From: Pholiota molesta
Lineage: Eukaryota > Basidiomycota > Agaricomycetes > Agaricales > Strophariaceae
NCBI GenBank assembly: GCA_014925825.1
Contig: JACGCK010000025.1
Coordinates: forward strand, 124,001 to 188,000
Length of the DNA: 64,000 nt
Direction of reading: 5' to 3'
Each line of letters starts with the position of its first letter. The first letter of the stretch is position 1. This document shows, one piece after another, positions 44,689 through 58,200 of this stretch. Both the position numbers and the translations under genes were made by a program. The notes under the pieces are model-generated. The model worked only from the letters and a program-made list of their open reading frames with translations. It made no database searches and was not told the DNA's origin.

Positions 44689-47600
44689 CTGCTGGATGAG
44701 TCCATTGATGTTTTCGGTGTGAATTCTGGCTGATTTTGCTGTGAATCCTAGGTGAAAATGGTGATTTTTCCTGCTGAAATTGCCTAAACGGGGGTACGTT
44801 TTTCAAAATGAGCGTAGGTCGCAGCGTCCTTTCGGGTTCTGGTATAGTGCGCGCAGAGGTTAGCCCCCCCCGAAGGGCATGGCTACCGGCACCCCGCATC
44901 TATCTATGTACGTACGCTGTAAATCCAGTTAGATACTTTGCAATGAAATGAAACTGTTTGCCTTACCACGAAGATTTTGCGATGGAAGGTTGGCACCAGT
45001 GTGGTGTACGTGCAAGGCCACTCGCAACTCTGTGACTCCAATTAGACAACTTTCAATGAAATAGAAAATGAACAACTTACGGCGCAGCCGAGCTTGTGCA
45101 TCGAGTAATGAGCAAATGCGCCGTAAACCCTATTCGTCATTTCCGCTAATCTCACGGTTCACCAAGAAAGCAAAATCTCATTTAACTCAAAAATCCATTT
45201 GCGCCCAGAATTCATGGATTTTATCTGCAAGGCAAAAGTCATTTTAGACCGTTTTCTATCATTCAAACATGAATCACTGACCACTAGAATGAGATATCAT
45301 ACGAGATCAAAGTTCTAATAATGACATGATAAGCAAAAGTCTCCAAATCAAATCAGAAACACTCACTCACATGTTACAAGACCACCTGTAGTTGATATTG
45401 GACCAGAATGGCAATTTGGAGTGCTCGTTACTGTCCGCACGATGACACGATGGTAGAACACCAATTAGGGCAGATGTCAGGGGTGTTTGATCCGAGGGGT
45501 TTCTGGAATCGTGGTGGTATTGTCATGTTCAGCAAAGCATAAATCAGCTCGCGCCGTGGACGGTGGCGGGACAAGCATTTTTGCTGATGGAACTGAAGGG
45601 TGATCTTGCGGGGATCTGATTTGAATGAGGCTGTGATGTTTCAATTAAGTAAAACACGTACATTGGGACTGCACCTCTGTGACGTTGCTCACCGGAAATC
45701 CAAAAAACTAATTAGAATTTGAGCTAGCAACATAGTGTATTCAGTCAATGACATTATATATCCAGAATCTATCACATACCATATCAGTCTGTCACGTCGC
45801 TCGCGGGAAGTCCAAAAGTCGAATCAAAACAGAAGCCGCCCAATTAGTGCTATAACGATGTGTCGTCAGCCACGGGAACTCGGAAAATCGAATCAGAATT
45901 GGGGACTGACCTATGTGATGGTCATGCACAACCAGAAGCTACGCTTTTGCTACGCATGGGCGCTAAAAGGATCCAAGGCCACGTCATAAGCCACGGGAAC
46001 TCGGAAAATCAAATTACAACTGGAGATCGACCTACATGATGGTCATGCAGATCAGCAGATGTGTGAAACCAGATGCTAATCTTTTGCTATACATGGGTGC
46101 TGAAAGGATTCAAGGCTGTGGCGGGCCCTGCCTGGAAGGTTAATGTCATCAGCTGCGGACGCTGGGAACTCGGAAAATTGAATCAAAACTGGGGACTGAC
46201 CAATGTGTGTGCAACCAGAAGCTAACCTTCTGCTATGCACAGGCGCTAAAAGGATTCAAGGCGGCTACTGCACGGAAGGTTAATGTCATTAGCCACGGGA
46301 ACTCGGAAAATCGAATCAGAACTAGGGACTGACCAATGCAATGCAGAGAACCTAACCCGCTTCTGCTATGCATGGGCGCTTAAGTTGGAGATTAGGATCA
46401 AAGTTAGAGATAACTTCAATTAGTTCGTGTTCCTTAGAAGACAAAATATGCGACCAAGTACTCACTAGAATATGGTGACACCTAGGTAGTGCTATGGTCT
46501 GAGAATAGAAATATGGTGTCGCATTAGGACAGGCTAGAATGGTGCGTATCTCGTCCAAAACTTTCCAGTCTTTATACTCCTAGAATGCCAAGCCGGACCA
46601 ATTCTTCCACGTCTCCATCACCATTTCTCCGATCACGAAGACACGGCAAATCCAAAGACATAATACTTAGACTCAAACTACTGTTACTGGTTCCGACCCC
46701 TGCAAAATCACCAGTCACCACTCAGGGATAAACCTTCCTCGTCCCTCTGTACTCCTGTTCAGCCCAAGCCCTCTATTCCTTTCTTTTTTATCTTGATAAC
46801 ATTTTATCCACTGCAATATATTTCTTTTCTTTATAATTCTCCGAGTTGAATGAAACTTTCCTTCCACAAACCATCTGCATCTCGTTCCATATTATGTATT
46901 TCCAAGAATAGAAAATCTTCCCTTATACATAATACCACCCAAATGTAACTAGAATTTCTTCTAGCTGCCTCAATGTCTCCGATCAGGGCCCATCAGGCTA
47001 CTAAGTTTAACAACCATGCACGGTATTCACGGAAACAACAGGAAGCCAAGTACATAATAATGGGATCCACATCATCGCCTCCATCCCCAAATTACCGCCG
47101 TAAATCCAAAAAACACCGCTTCTTTCTGCTAATGTCATCAGAAGCATTGCCAATATACTACTAGTGACGGAATATTTTAAATAAACGAGTATCTTGCACT
47201 GCTCCTTGCCCGGAACACTATATTGCTTGTGTATATTCCAATGAGATCTTTGCTACTGGGAACAGAATCTATTACAATAGCTATACAGGGTTGAAGTGTT
47301 GCGAGCGGCATTGTCATCAAATTTTAAGCTATGTACGGTGAACATAATTCTGGGCAAGATGGAAGCATTGCGACTCTGGGAACATCATCTAATATTAAGC
47401 TATGTGGTTGCCGAATAAGAATTTGCCTGGACCGCGCACTTCGGAGAACAGATGCGGCGTGTACACAGTTTCAATTTGTAGCAACCAGCGGAAAATTTGC
47501 AACGTCTTCTCGTCCTCAAGGATCACACCCGTCGCGACCTGGCCCGAAAAGCTACCTCTCGTCACTCACGATTTGGAACGACTATCTCTAACACCGATAA

Positions 47601-49340
47601 ACGACCCCCGCGGTGAACAATGCGGCCGGCCACTGTCTTCGGAGCCCCCTACGACTCGATTTTCGACTCGCATGGGACCATAAGGGTGCGGTATACTTTG
47701 GGTGATTGTACCCGCAAGGTTGAAGCGTTGCGAGCGGCTTAATATATCATCATTTGTATCAGATTCAAATTACAGCACACCCAACGGGTGTGGGCCTATT
47801 TATTTGCATAGATTCTGATTTCTGGGGAGAGAATGAACTGGAAAAAAGTACATAGACATCACTTAGATTGACATTGAGCATCCGCGCGCTCGGTAGGCGA
47901 TTGGCCGGAAATGACATCATCTGTGCCACTGATGCGTGTTCGGTCATTTCCCGCTACTACCTTCCGGATTCCCCTTCTCCGTCTCGCAGCATAAGCAACG
48001 GTCACTTTCAACTCCTTTGAACTTTCTCTTTTGTAATCGGGAATATTCCATTACAAATAATTACCGAGCAAGTAGTTAGGCCGTTGCAAGTTCAACAATG
48101 CACCACTGTAAGTAATGGAATAGTTCCTGTATTTGCACGGTCTCATTTTGAGCTGTTCTTTGTCAATAGGGTTGAATAGGAGGGACACTTCCTTTGAGAT
48201 GCCGTTGGTAGCTTATTGCCGCGCGCGAATGAGGCCAAGCGCCGTGCGAACCATGCCACTACTTTAGGCGCCCGTGCTGAATATGGCGCAATCCACATGC
48301 TCACAAGGTTGCGCACATTTGCATTACACATAAAAAGGCAGCCGTAGTCATTGTTAGCTGTACACAACTGTCTATGAATTGAATTTTCTATTCCAGTTCA
48401 ACAGAGAGACGAGCGTTCATATGTTCAGCACTTTGATCACAATGCTCTCCTCCTCACGCGATCCGCCATTTGAATGTATCTAACTTGTAGCAGGGTCGTC
48501 CATTACATACATGTTTATAGTACTAACGATTGCTACAACCGCGATGCGGCGGGAGTACGAGACGATGGAAATCAAGATGCAATCATTTGAATCTCATAGT
48601 TTGCAGAGCGCGTCCGTCTCAATTCCATCCGGGAGCCTAAAACGTATGGTAATCTATAGCCCGAATGCGACTCTATCGGACACCAGATATTTGGAGCGGT
48701 CAGGTTGAGGCAGCCAAGGATACCCGTACCGAGTATGACCTTCTCCTCCCACCCCGTTTCGCATTTCCAGCCCTTTGGGCATCGCACGGGGACCTGAAAA
48801 AAACCACGTAGAAGGCCGTTACTAGTGCCATCAAGGGTCCTCTCGGGTGCGTTGCCAGCGAAGAAGCGCGCTTCAACTTTCCGCCTGCAAATCGATGCAT
48901 TTGCTGGATGCTTAGGTTCGGGGCAATATATGGAATAAGCAGTCTAGTGCCATTTCCCTTCAGTTTTACGACATGAAAATATGTACTACTGGGTCAGGGA
49001 TCGGTAGGTGTGTAGGTAGCAATTCTTCTTGGCCGCTGCGCAGAGGAGGTTCGCAATTTTGCGAATGTAGAAACATGAACTGCATGATCTACACTTAATA
49101 ACAAACTTGAATAAAACACATAAAATAGGTCGCTTTTCTGTATTCTAGTCATGGTAAAATTGGGCAATGGGCTGTCTATTGATAACTGATATGGTCTACA
49201 GACACGGGCAATGATAAGCAACGGACGCTGACGAGCGAACGGGGGAGGAGACGCGGATTGATATTCGCTTAGCGTACGCGGTCCCTGGACGAAATGTTTC
49301 CAATGTCACCATTTTCATTTTATGTACGTACACAGCTACC
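44689..49340. other. non-coding part of unit A, first half
   Basis: Long stretch with no supported gene; it aligns with 55203-59810 of unit B. It holds the tandem repeat at 45860-46385 and many short ORFs that also exist in unit B simply because the DNA is duplicated. Confidence 0.5.
45860..46385. repeat. degenerate tandem repeat, four units of 120-170 bases (unit A)
   Basis: The word GGGAACTCGGAAAAT recurs near 45873, 45994, 46163 and 46297. Each is followed by GAATCA-type sequence, GGGGACTGACC, CCAGAAGCTA, CTTnTGCTATGCATGGGCGC and AAAAGGATTCAAGGC. Units differ by small indels. Confidence 0.8.
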
Positions 49341-49347
49341 AAAGACA

Positions 49348-49840
49348 TATATAAGACTACGGATTATCGCTCTCCTTCCCTCATCCCGCTCTCCTCTGCT
49401 TTCCTCTGCTCTGCTCTCCTGACCTTCTCTCTTCTCTCGCTCTATCCCGCCGAGTTCTGCTCGCGCTGCCCTCGTCGATGACAACGTCGGCCTGTCCTAC
49501 AAGTGAGTTTTTGTCACTTTCAAGTGATAAACTTGATAACTGACGCGCTGCACCTTACATCGGCTACAGCGGTCACATTGACAAGTACAGAATGGCGGCG
49601 GGCAACAGGCATCTACGATACGCGGTGAGCGCTGTCCTTCAGCATGGCATACGCACCGCACTAATGTAGCCCTCCCTCTGCAGGCAGCCCTTCGAGCTTC
49701 AGGCTGATCTGGAACGCGTAGTGAGTAGGTCGCTGCTCGTCTCTGCAGCCGTGCTATTGCTTACCGCCCCCTATAGCGCCTTGGGTCCGATACGCCTGGC
49801 GCCGTGCCTTTGCGCGACTGGGCCAGCCAGCCTCGGTGCT
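49348..49840 (+). other. candidate spliced transcription unit of unknown coding value
   Basis: A TATATAAG box (49348-49355) is followed by a pyrimidine-rich leader and ATGACAACGTCGGCC. Three intron-like segments then start GTGAGT or GTGAGC and end CAG or TAG (about 49503-49569, 49636-49683 and 49721-49778). Conceptual splicing gives only a short peptide. The same arrangement is kept at 59814-60300. It could be a small non-coding RNA gene or the relic of a larger gene. Confidence 0.35.
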
Positions 49841-50269
49841 GATTAAACAAAGCTAAGGTCAGTCAATGCTACGGACAATCCGATGAACGTGCTCACCTAT
49901 ACCCCAGGGCTGCAAGGATGCTGTCCTCGCATTCATCACATCGGCCTTCCGCCTGTTGTCGTCGTCCTGGTTGGTAAGTGGAACAGACGGGCGCACGTTC
50001 AGATATCGAGCAGCGCCGTTCGAAGTTTGGACCAGGACGAGGCGCCCTCCCGCACGCCCTCCGCAAACACGTCTGTACGCCGCACGAAGGCACCGCACGT
50101 CGCCTTCAGGCCTAATGCAGGCGAGTAGCCCCTGCACGCCGGTCGATGCAGCGGAACCCTCACTGACGCCCGCCCTCGCAGAGCTCCTTCCTCGTAGGGT
50201 GTCCATGCGATCATCGCGTTGCTGATCCGCGCTGTGACGCCCGCGCCTCGGCGTAGGCAGCGCTATTGT

Positions 50270-52000
50270 CCTCGACGCGGTGAGTGATATCTCTGCGATG
50301 AAGGCACTCTCGCGCTCACAGATGGGTCGAATCCGCGCCATCCACACGGATGCCCACCTTCACGGATCGATCTCCTGCCTTGCCCGTCTCCTCGAACGCC
50401 ATCGTCGCGTTGCTGACCCGCGTTTCGATTTCTCCACGCTGCCATGAGCCGCAGTGGCTTGTCCATAACCTCTGCCCTGAACGAAAGGCAGCGCTATCGT
50501 CTTCAAGCAGTGAGTATTATCATATACACGGTGAAGGCAACATCGCACTCACCGAGGGTTTCCCGCAGCCGCACACCGTCTCCTCACGCGTCGAGCCGCC
50601 ATCGTCCAAGCCACGCCGCCGTGAGTCGCGCATCCCGTATCCCACTATCGCGTTCTCGTTGCTGACTCCGCTCCGGTGTTCGTCCATCGCCCTTGTGTCG
50701 CAGGCGCCGGTGTGCCTCGCTTGTTGCTGTAAGCGCGACGCTGAGCGGAGGGAGATCAGCGGAGATTGACACACCTAGACGTGGGTGGGGTTCGTGCTGC
50801 GCGGCGCGGCGGTGCCCATCCAGGCTACAACACGGTGAGTAGATCCCCTTTGCGGTGGAGCGGTTGAGCACCCACTGACGCCGCAGCTGCACACCGCTGC
50901 GCTCGTCGCACACGCAGGCCAGGCCGTGCGGGCGCCGATCCCATATCGCAGCGTCGTCTGTTCGTTGCTGACGCTGCCCCGGCGGTCGCATACCGCCCGT
51001 GCCGTCCTGTATCGTCGGCGCGCCGCCGGTGTGCCTAGACGCTGAGAGGAGGGGAGATCCAATGCGATCCACACCCCCGGGCGCTGGCTGTCCGTCTGCG
51101 CGCTCTGTGGTGCGATGTCGATGTCGACGCGTGCCCGATGTGCGCCGACGTCGTCCAGGTGTGTCGCTCGCCGTGGGGTTTGTATGCCACGCTGGAGGTG
51201 CTGCTGGTAAGTCGAGAGTTGAGCGCGGAATGTCATTTGCTCGTGGCGTGTGTTGTAGCGGCTTGTCCGTAGCTCCTCGAGATCCCGCGGCGCGGCGCTG
51301 TACGAAAGGCGGCGCCGAGGCTATAACCCTGTGAGTAATTCCTATACGGCGAAGGCAATGAGCGTTGACTAACATTTTCTCGCAGCTGCGCCGGTACTCT
51401 CGTCCCTCGCGAGACCGGCCGTTATTGTCCAAGCCATGCCGTGAGTCGCCCATTCGTGTCCCAGCGTCGTGCTGCCATTGCTGACTATGCTCCGGTGTCC
51501 GGGTCTGCCCAACACCCTCGCGAGACGAGCCGTTGGCGTCCAAACCATGTCGCCCATCCGTATCCCAGTGTCGTCGCCACGTTGCTGGCGATGCTCCGGT
51601 GTCCGTGTATCGTGTAGCCGATCGTCGCGGCGCCGCCATGGTGCCTAGCTCACTGCTATGAGCGTGATGCTTGGAGGAAAGTAATGAGATAAGATCCACA
51701 TACCTGGGGGCAGCGGTGCTCCTTGGCTTCTGCGCGCTGAGTGCCCATTGACCACGATCTTCGGTGTCCGTACGTCCGCAGCTGCGCATCGTCCCTCAAA
51801 GTCTCACGAGACGAGCCGTCGGCGTCAAAGCCACGCCGCGAGTCGCCGTTCTCATCTCTCAGCGTCGTCGTCTCGTTGCTGACCCTGCTCCGATGCCCGT
51901 GGTGTCGTCGTCGCGGCGGCGCCGTGTTGCCTACCTCACTGCTGTGAGCGCGACGCTGAGAGGAGGCAATGAGATGCACGTACCTGGGAGCTGCGCGATG
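50270..52000. repeat. degenerate array of intron-like modules (unit A)
   Basis: Units of a few hundred bases recur. Each has a GTGAGTA-type donor word followed by CGGnGnAGGCA-like and CACTnAC-like words and a CGCAGCTGC acceptor-like word (near 50279, 50510, 50836 and 51330; acceptor-like only near 51780). Between them recur CGTTGCTGAC, CTCCGGTGTCC, GGCGCCGCCG and GACGCTGAGAGGAGG. G+C-rich; no long frame is shared by the units. Confidence 0.6.
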
Positions 52001-52761
52001 TCCTGATTGCGCGAGGAGGGGATCTAGACGACGTCGGCGCATATTTCAGATCGTCCGGATCGTGGTCATTGGCACAGCGCGCTCGCCGGCCCATCAAGTT
52101 CCGTCCGCCGTAGTATGTGTACGGCTTTGAAGGGTCCTGGTGGTAAGTTGAGCACGAGGTTGCTGTAGCGATGTCGGTGCACGGCGCGACGCGGCGATGT
52201 TGCGCCTGCGTCGCTGGGTGTGCGGGCTGTCGTGTCCTGGGCGGGTGGTGTTGCGTGGTGGCAACGTTCCGAGGTTGGTGACAGAGGTGAGGCAAGTTAT
52301 TCGGCGCACATCACATCGCAGACGGATCTGGTAAGATGGTCGCGATCGTGCACGGCACGACCTTGTTGGCATAGTAGGGGTGGCCATAGTCGTCGTTCTT
52401 ACGTTGTGAGTTTCCGAGCGCGTGGTGGGGTGCGTAGGCGGGAGTGGAGGGGGGTGGGACGCGGAGACGCGGAGACGCGGAGAGCAGGACGGAACGGGAG
52501 GCGGAGGCACGGAAGCGGAGGTTGTGTCTGCAGCACTGATGCACACAAAGTCAAGACTCAAGACCAGAGGCTCCTGATCAGAGTATCTTGGGACTCGATG
52601 ACGCGCTAGGTCACGGTGATGTGCGTGATGGTCGTTGCTCCGTGACCGTAACGGAACAATAGCGATCACGTGTCAGTCGCGCCTTGGTTTCAACAACTTG
52701 GTCCGCCTCTTTCGACCACGACGGCAACTTCGGTCGAAAGCCGTCTTCCCCTCCAACCACC

Positions 52762-55237
52762 ATGGCTTCAGCAAAAGTGAAGATTGCGGCTCGTCTTAGG
52801 CCTAGACTCGATGGCGAACTAGATGACGATTCCGTGCAAATTGTTCACCCTTCCAACGACTCAGGAGGCTCATCTCGTTCGAGCTCTGGCACCAGCTTCA
52901 TTACTGTCGCCAATCCCAGAGACCCCAGGGAAATCTTCAAATTCCCGTAAGCTTTTACTGCGTTGATTTTTAACACGGAAACTACAAGTCTTTTCTAGGT
53001 TCACGAGTTGTTATGATCAAAACTCGAATCAGGAGGAGATTTTCAAGAACGACGTTGAGCCATTGATAGATATCGTGTATAGTGGGGTGGTGCGTCTGCG
53101 AATATCTTCCTTCCTCTGAGTCGAAGACTTATCCTTCAACTCCTCAGACTGTTACCATCTTTGCCTACGGCGTCACTTCTTCGGGTAAAACCCATACCAT
53201 GCAGGGCACAAAGGCCGATCCTGGCGTTATTCCACGGACAGTTCGCGTAAGTCATGCCCCGTTGATGTCCTCGGTTCACAACGACTTACTTCCTATCACC
53301 AGGCTATGTTCGAGAAGAGAGGACATATACGGCAATATGAAACTTCACTTTCAGTTTCATATATGGAAATTTATAAAGACGAAGTTTATGATTTGTTAGT
53401 CACAAGGGAAAATGTATGTACTTCATCTCTTCTGCTTAACTGTCCACTGACAAACGTCAATAGGCCCCTAAACTCCCCGTTCGAGAAAATGATAGCGGCA
53501 TGGTTTTCGTCGCCAATCTCACAAGAACACCCATTTCCACGGTCGAAGAGTTTGACGCCATCTACAAGTATGCTAAAGAGTCCTTTTCACCTCCTAAAGC
53601 ATTACCTCATCATTCACCTCAGTGCGGCTACGAAACATCGATCAGTAGGCGCCACCAATCTGAATCGCGCTTCATCTCGTTCGCATGCCGTGTTAACAAT
53701 TGAAGTCAGCATGTTGGATACTGTGGCAAATATGAGTAAGTTTCATCAGGACCCCCGAAAGCCCCCTCAGAGGTATGTTTTGGAAAATTGGCCAAAATGG
53801 CCGGACTTTAGATTTTTTTCACGCCAAGTTACCTATCGTTTTGAACGTTTCCGCTCACACGCAATCACTTTCAAAAAAAAAAAATGCTCCAAAAATTCTG
53901 CAATTTATGGCCGGATTCCAAAACATAGCTTCCAGTGGCTTTCGGGGGTCCTGTTTCATCTTGCGCCTTGTGGCTTATCAATACTTAATTTTTCCATAGC
54001 ACTGACAGGAAAGATCAATTTGGTTGACCTTGCGGGATCGGAGAATAACAAGGTGCGAATATCTGTACATTAATATGGAAGTATCTCTAAGATGTCTATA
54101 GTTGACTGGAAACGACCCCTCGCGAATGGCGGAATCAGCTGCAATCAACAAGTCGTTAAGCGTTCTCGGTCAGGTCGTCCATGCATTGAATCAAGGCGCC
54201 GTGAGTTTTCTAGAACATCATCGAGAGCGACAGATATTGATGCATTCATTCGTAGTCGCGCATTCCTTACCGAAACTCGAAATTAACGCGGATCCTCCAA
54301 GATGCGTTGGGTGGCTCGTCTGTCGGGCTTCTGATATGCAATCTTGCACCAGGGATCAAATTCCGCCAGGATACCTTGAACACTCTCAAGTTTGTCCCCT
54401 CATTTCTCTGCTTGCGCGCCAACCCTGACATATCTTATCATCTAGCTTCGCGGTTCGCACGAAGAATGTCGAGAACCGCCCCGTCGTCAACGAACGTGGT
54501 AAGCACCTCCCAGCGATACGCTTTGCCCTTTCAACTTACGCGTTTTGTGCGACTTTCCCACAGACAACCGGCCCGCGCCCAAGCCGCATTTCGCTGCCAT
54601 CGCCAGCCACCCGCCTGCTGCGAAGCCCGCGCCTGCGATTGTGCAGGCGATCTCGACGGCAGGATCAGGATCGGGGGCCGGTCGTGCTCGACCCTCGCTC
54701 GTGCCCATATCACGGTCGCACCGCGTGTCCTCGATAGGAGGCGCGAGTGGATATCAGCCTTTTGGGCTCCCAGGCCATGGTGCACCAAGCCGAAGGCCTA
54801 TGAATTCCAATATCGACTCTATCCAGGAAGAAGGCAACGACCGCTCCGCCAGTCTCGGGTTCGGTATGACCGAAAAGGAGATCGACGATAGGGTGCGTGC
54901 TTATTTATTTTTACGCCCGCGCCGCGCGTGCCCTTAGGCTTTTCGAGATCGTTTGCTGACCTTTGCGAATGGGGCATAGATATCCAAGGCGGTGGAGGCT
55001 GCGGTGGAAGCAGAAGTTACTAGGCGATTAGCTGAGCGTGAGCGCCAGAGAGCGGAGGAAGAAAGTGCGCGCGCGACAGCAGAAGCGCAGGCCGTAGTTG
55101 CCAGGCCGCGGTCCAGATCTCCAGCGAAAGAGAACAGTCTTCCTTCTGGTGTGCTGACACCCCTCCTAAAGCGACACAAGGACCTGGACGACGAGCTGAA
55201 GACCTGCTGGATGAGTCCATTGATGTTTTCGGTGTGA
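52762..55237 (+). CDS. kinesin motor protein, copy B, tail-deleted
   Basis: Same motor domain and intron layout as copy A (start MASAKVKIAARLRPRLDGEL). P-loop, switch I, switch II and the neck are all present and in frame on inspection of each junction. After DLDDELKT the coding sequence jumps, through the 20-base repeat, directly into what is 3' flank in copy A. It ends CWMSPLMFSV. It therefore lacks the TPR-like and basic tail segments, which in kinesins usually carry cargo or chromatin binding. A motor without a cargo tail may be inactive or dominant-negative; whether it is expressed is unknown. Confidence 0.8.
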
Positions 55238-58200
55238 ATTCTGGCTGATTTTGCTGTGAATCCTAGGTGAAAGTGGCTGTTTTTCCTGCTGAAATTGCCT
55301 AAACGGGGGTAAAGTTTTCAAAATGAGCGTAGGTCACAACGTCCTTTCGGGTTCTGGTATAGTGCGCACAGAGGTTAGCCCCCCCCGAAGGGCATGGCTA
55401 CCGGCACCCCGCATCTATCTACGTATCTATGTACGTACGCTGTAAATCCAGTTAGATACTTTGCAATGAAATGAAACTGTTTGCCTCACCATGAACTTCG
55501 AAGGTTTTGCGATGGAATGTTCAAGTTGGCACCACGCAGTCAGGCGGTGTGTGGGCAAGGCCATGGCCCACTCGCAACTCTGTGACTCCAATTAGACAGC
55601 TTTCAATGAAATAGAAAATGAACAACTTACGGCGCAGCCGAGCTTGTGCATCGAGTAATGAGCAAATGCGCCGTAAACCCTATTCGTCATTTCTGCTAAT
55701 CTCACGGTTCACTGAGCAAGCAAAATCTCATTAAACTCGAAAATCCATTTGCGCGCAGAATTCATGGATTTTATCTGCAAGGCAAAAGTCATTTTAGACC
55801 GTTTCTATCATTCAAACATGAATCACTGACCACTAGAATGAGATATCATACGAGATCAAAGTTCTAATAATGACATGATAAGCAAAAGTCTCCAAATCAA
55901 ATCAGAAACACTCACTCACACGTTACAAGACCACCTGTAGTTGATATTGGACCAGAATGGCAATTGGGAGTGCTCGTTCCTGTCCGCCCTATGACATGAT
56001 GGTAGAAAAGTAAGTAGGGCAGATGATGGGGGTGTTGGATCCGAGGGGTTTCTGGAATGGTGGTGGTATTGTCATGTTCAGCAAAGGATAAATCAGCTCG
56101 TGCCGTGGACAGTGGCAGGACAAGCATTTTTGCTGACGGAACTGGAGGGTGATCTCGCGGGAAATCCAAAGATCTGATTTAAATATAAGGCTGTGAACTT
56201 TCAATAAAGTAAAACACGTACATTTGGGATTGCACCTCCATAACATTGCTCGCCGGAAATGCAAAAAACTAATTAGAATTTGAGCTAGCAACAACATTGT
56301 GTATTCAGTCAATGACATTATACATGCGGAATTTATCACATACCATATCAGTCTATGTTGCTCACGGGAATTCCAAAAGTCGAATTAAAACAGAAGCCGC
56401 CCAATTAGTGCTTTAACGATGTGTCGTCAGCCACGGGAACGGGGAAAATCGAATTAGAGCTGGGGACTGACCAACGTGATGGTCATGTGGATGTGCACAA
56501 CCAGAAGCTACGCTTTTGCTATGCATGGGCACTAAAAGGATCCAAGGCCATGTCATAAGCCGTGGGAACTTGGAAAATTGAATTCAAGGCTGTGGCAGGC
56601 ACTGCCTGGAAGGTTAATGTCATCAGCCGCGGGAACTCGGAAAATCGAATCAAAACTGGGGACTGACCAATGTGTGGGCAACCAGAAGCTAACCTTCTGC
56701 TATGCACGGGCGCTAAAAGGATTCAAGGCGGCTACTGCACGGAAGGTTAACGTCATTAGCCGCGGGAACTCGGAAAATCGAATTAGAACTGGGGACTAAC
56801 TGATGTGATGCAGAGAAGCTGATCTTCTGCTATGCATGGGCGCTTAAGTTGAAGATTATGAGCAAAGCTAGAGATAACTTCAATGAGCATTGAGTTCGTG
56901 TTCCTCGGAAGACAAAATATGTAACAGATTACTCACTATGATATGGTGACACCTAGGTAGTGGCGCGCAGTGGTCAGAGAATAGGAATATGATGTAGCAT
57001 TAGGACAGGCTAGAATGGTGCGTATCTCATCCAAAACTTTCCAGTCTTTATACTCCTAGAATGCCAAGCCGGACCAATTCTTCCACGTCTCCATCACCAT
57101 TTCTCCGATCACGAAGACACGGCAAATCCAGAGACATAATACTTAGACTCAAACTACTGTTACTGATCCCGACCCCTGCAAAATCACCAGTCACCACTCA
57201 GGGATAAACCTTCCTCGTCCCTCTGTACTCCTGTTCAGCCCAAGCCCTCTATTCCTTTCTTTTTTATCTTGATAACAGTTTATCCACTGCAATATATTTC
57301 TTTTCTTTATGATTCTCCAAGTTGAATGAAACTTTCCTTCCACAAACCATCTGCATCTCATTCCATATTATTTATTTCCAAGAATAGAAAATGTTCCCTT
57401 ATACATAATACCACCCAAATGTAACTAGAACTTGTTCTAGCTGCCTCGATGTCTCCGATCAGGGCCCATCAGGCTACTAAGTTTAACAACCATGCACGGT
57501 ATTCACGGAAACAACAGGAAGCCAAGTACATAATAATGGGATCCACATCGTCGCCTCCATCCCCAAATTACCGCCGTAAATCCAAAAAACACCGCTTCTT
57601 TCTGCTAATGTCATCAGAAGCATTGCCAATATACTACTAGTGACGGAATATTTTAAATAAACGAGTATCTCGCACTGCTACTTGCCCGGCAAACTATATT
57701 GCTTGTGTATATTCCAATGAGATCTTTGCTACTGGGAACAGAATCTATTACAATAGCTATGCAGGGTTGAAGTGTTGCGAGCGGCATTGTCATCAAATTT
57801 TAAGCTATGTACGATGAACATAATTCGGGGCAAGATGGAAGCATTGCGACTCTGGGAATATCATCTAATATTAAGCTATGTGGTTGCCGAATAAAACATA
57901 ATGTGGATTTGCCTGGACCGCGCACTTCGGAGAACAGATGCGGCGTGTACACAGTTTCAATTTGTAGCAACCAGCGGAAATTTTGCAACGTCTTCTCGTC
58001 CTCAAGGATCACACCCGTCGCGACCTCGCCCGAAAAGCTACCTCTCGTCACTCATGATTTGGAACGACTATCTCTAACACCGATAAGCGACCCCCCGCGG
58101 TGAACAATGCGGCCGGCCACTGTCTTCGGAGCCCCTACGACTCGATTTTCGACCCGCATGGGACCCATAAGGGTGCGGTATACTTTGGGTGATTGTACCC

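Larger units (their letters stand above)
41219..52639 (+). repeat. segmental tandem repeat, unit A (about 11.4 kb)
   Basis: Begins in the kinesin promoter (GTGACGGAACAATAACGATC) and runs to the next copy of that promoter. It is followed head-to-tail by units B and C. Most of the unit past the kinesin gene aligns base for base with unit B. Confidence 0.9.

Noticed and set aside
46973..47164. 63-codon ORF identical in units A (46973-47164) and B (57449-57640)
   Set aside because: Identity is expected from the recent segmental duplication; the neighbouring non-coding DNA is equally conserved, so this is no evidence for coding.
50584..51789. 401-codon open frame on the minus strand in unit A (also 61020-61958)
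   Set aside because: It covers the degenerate G+C-rich array, has low-complexity Arg/Thr/Gly composition, and its frame is not kept between units A and B at indels.
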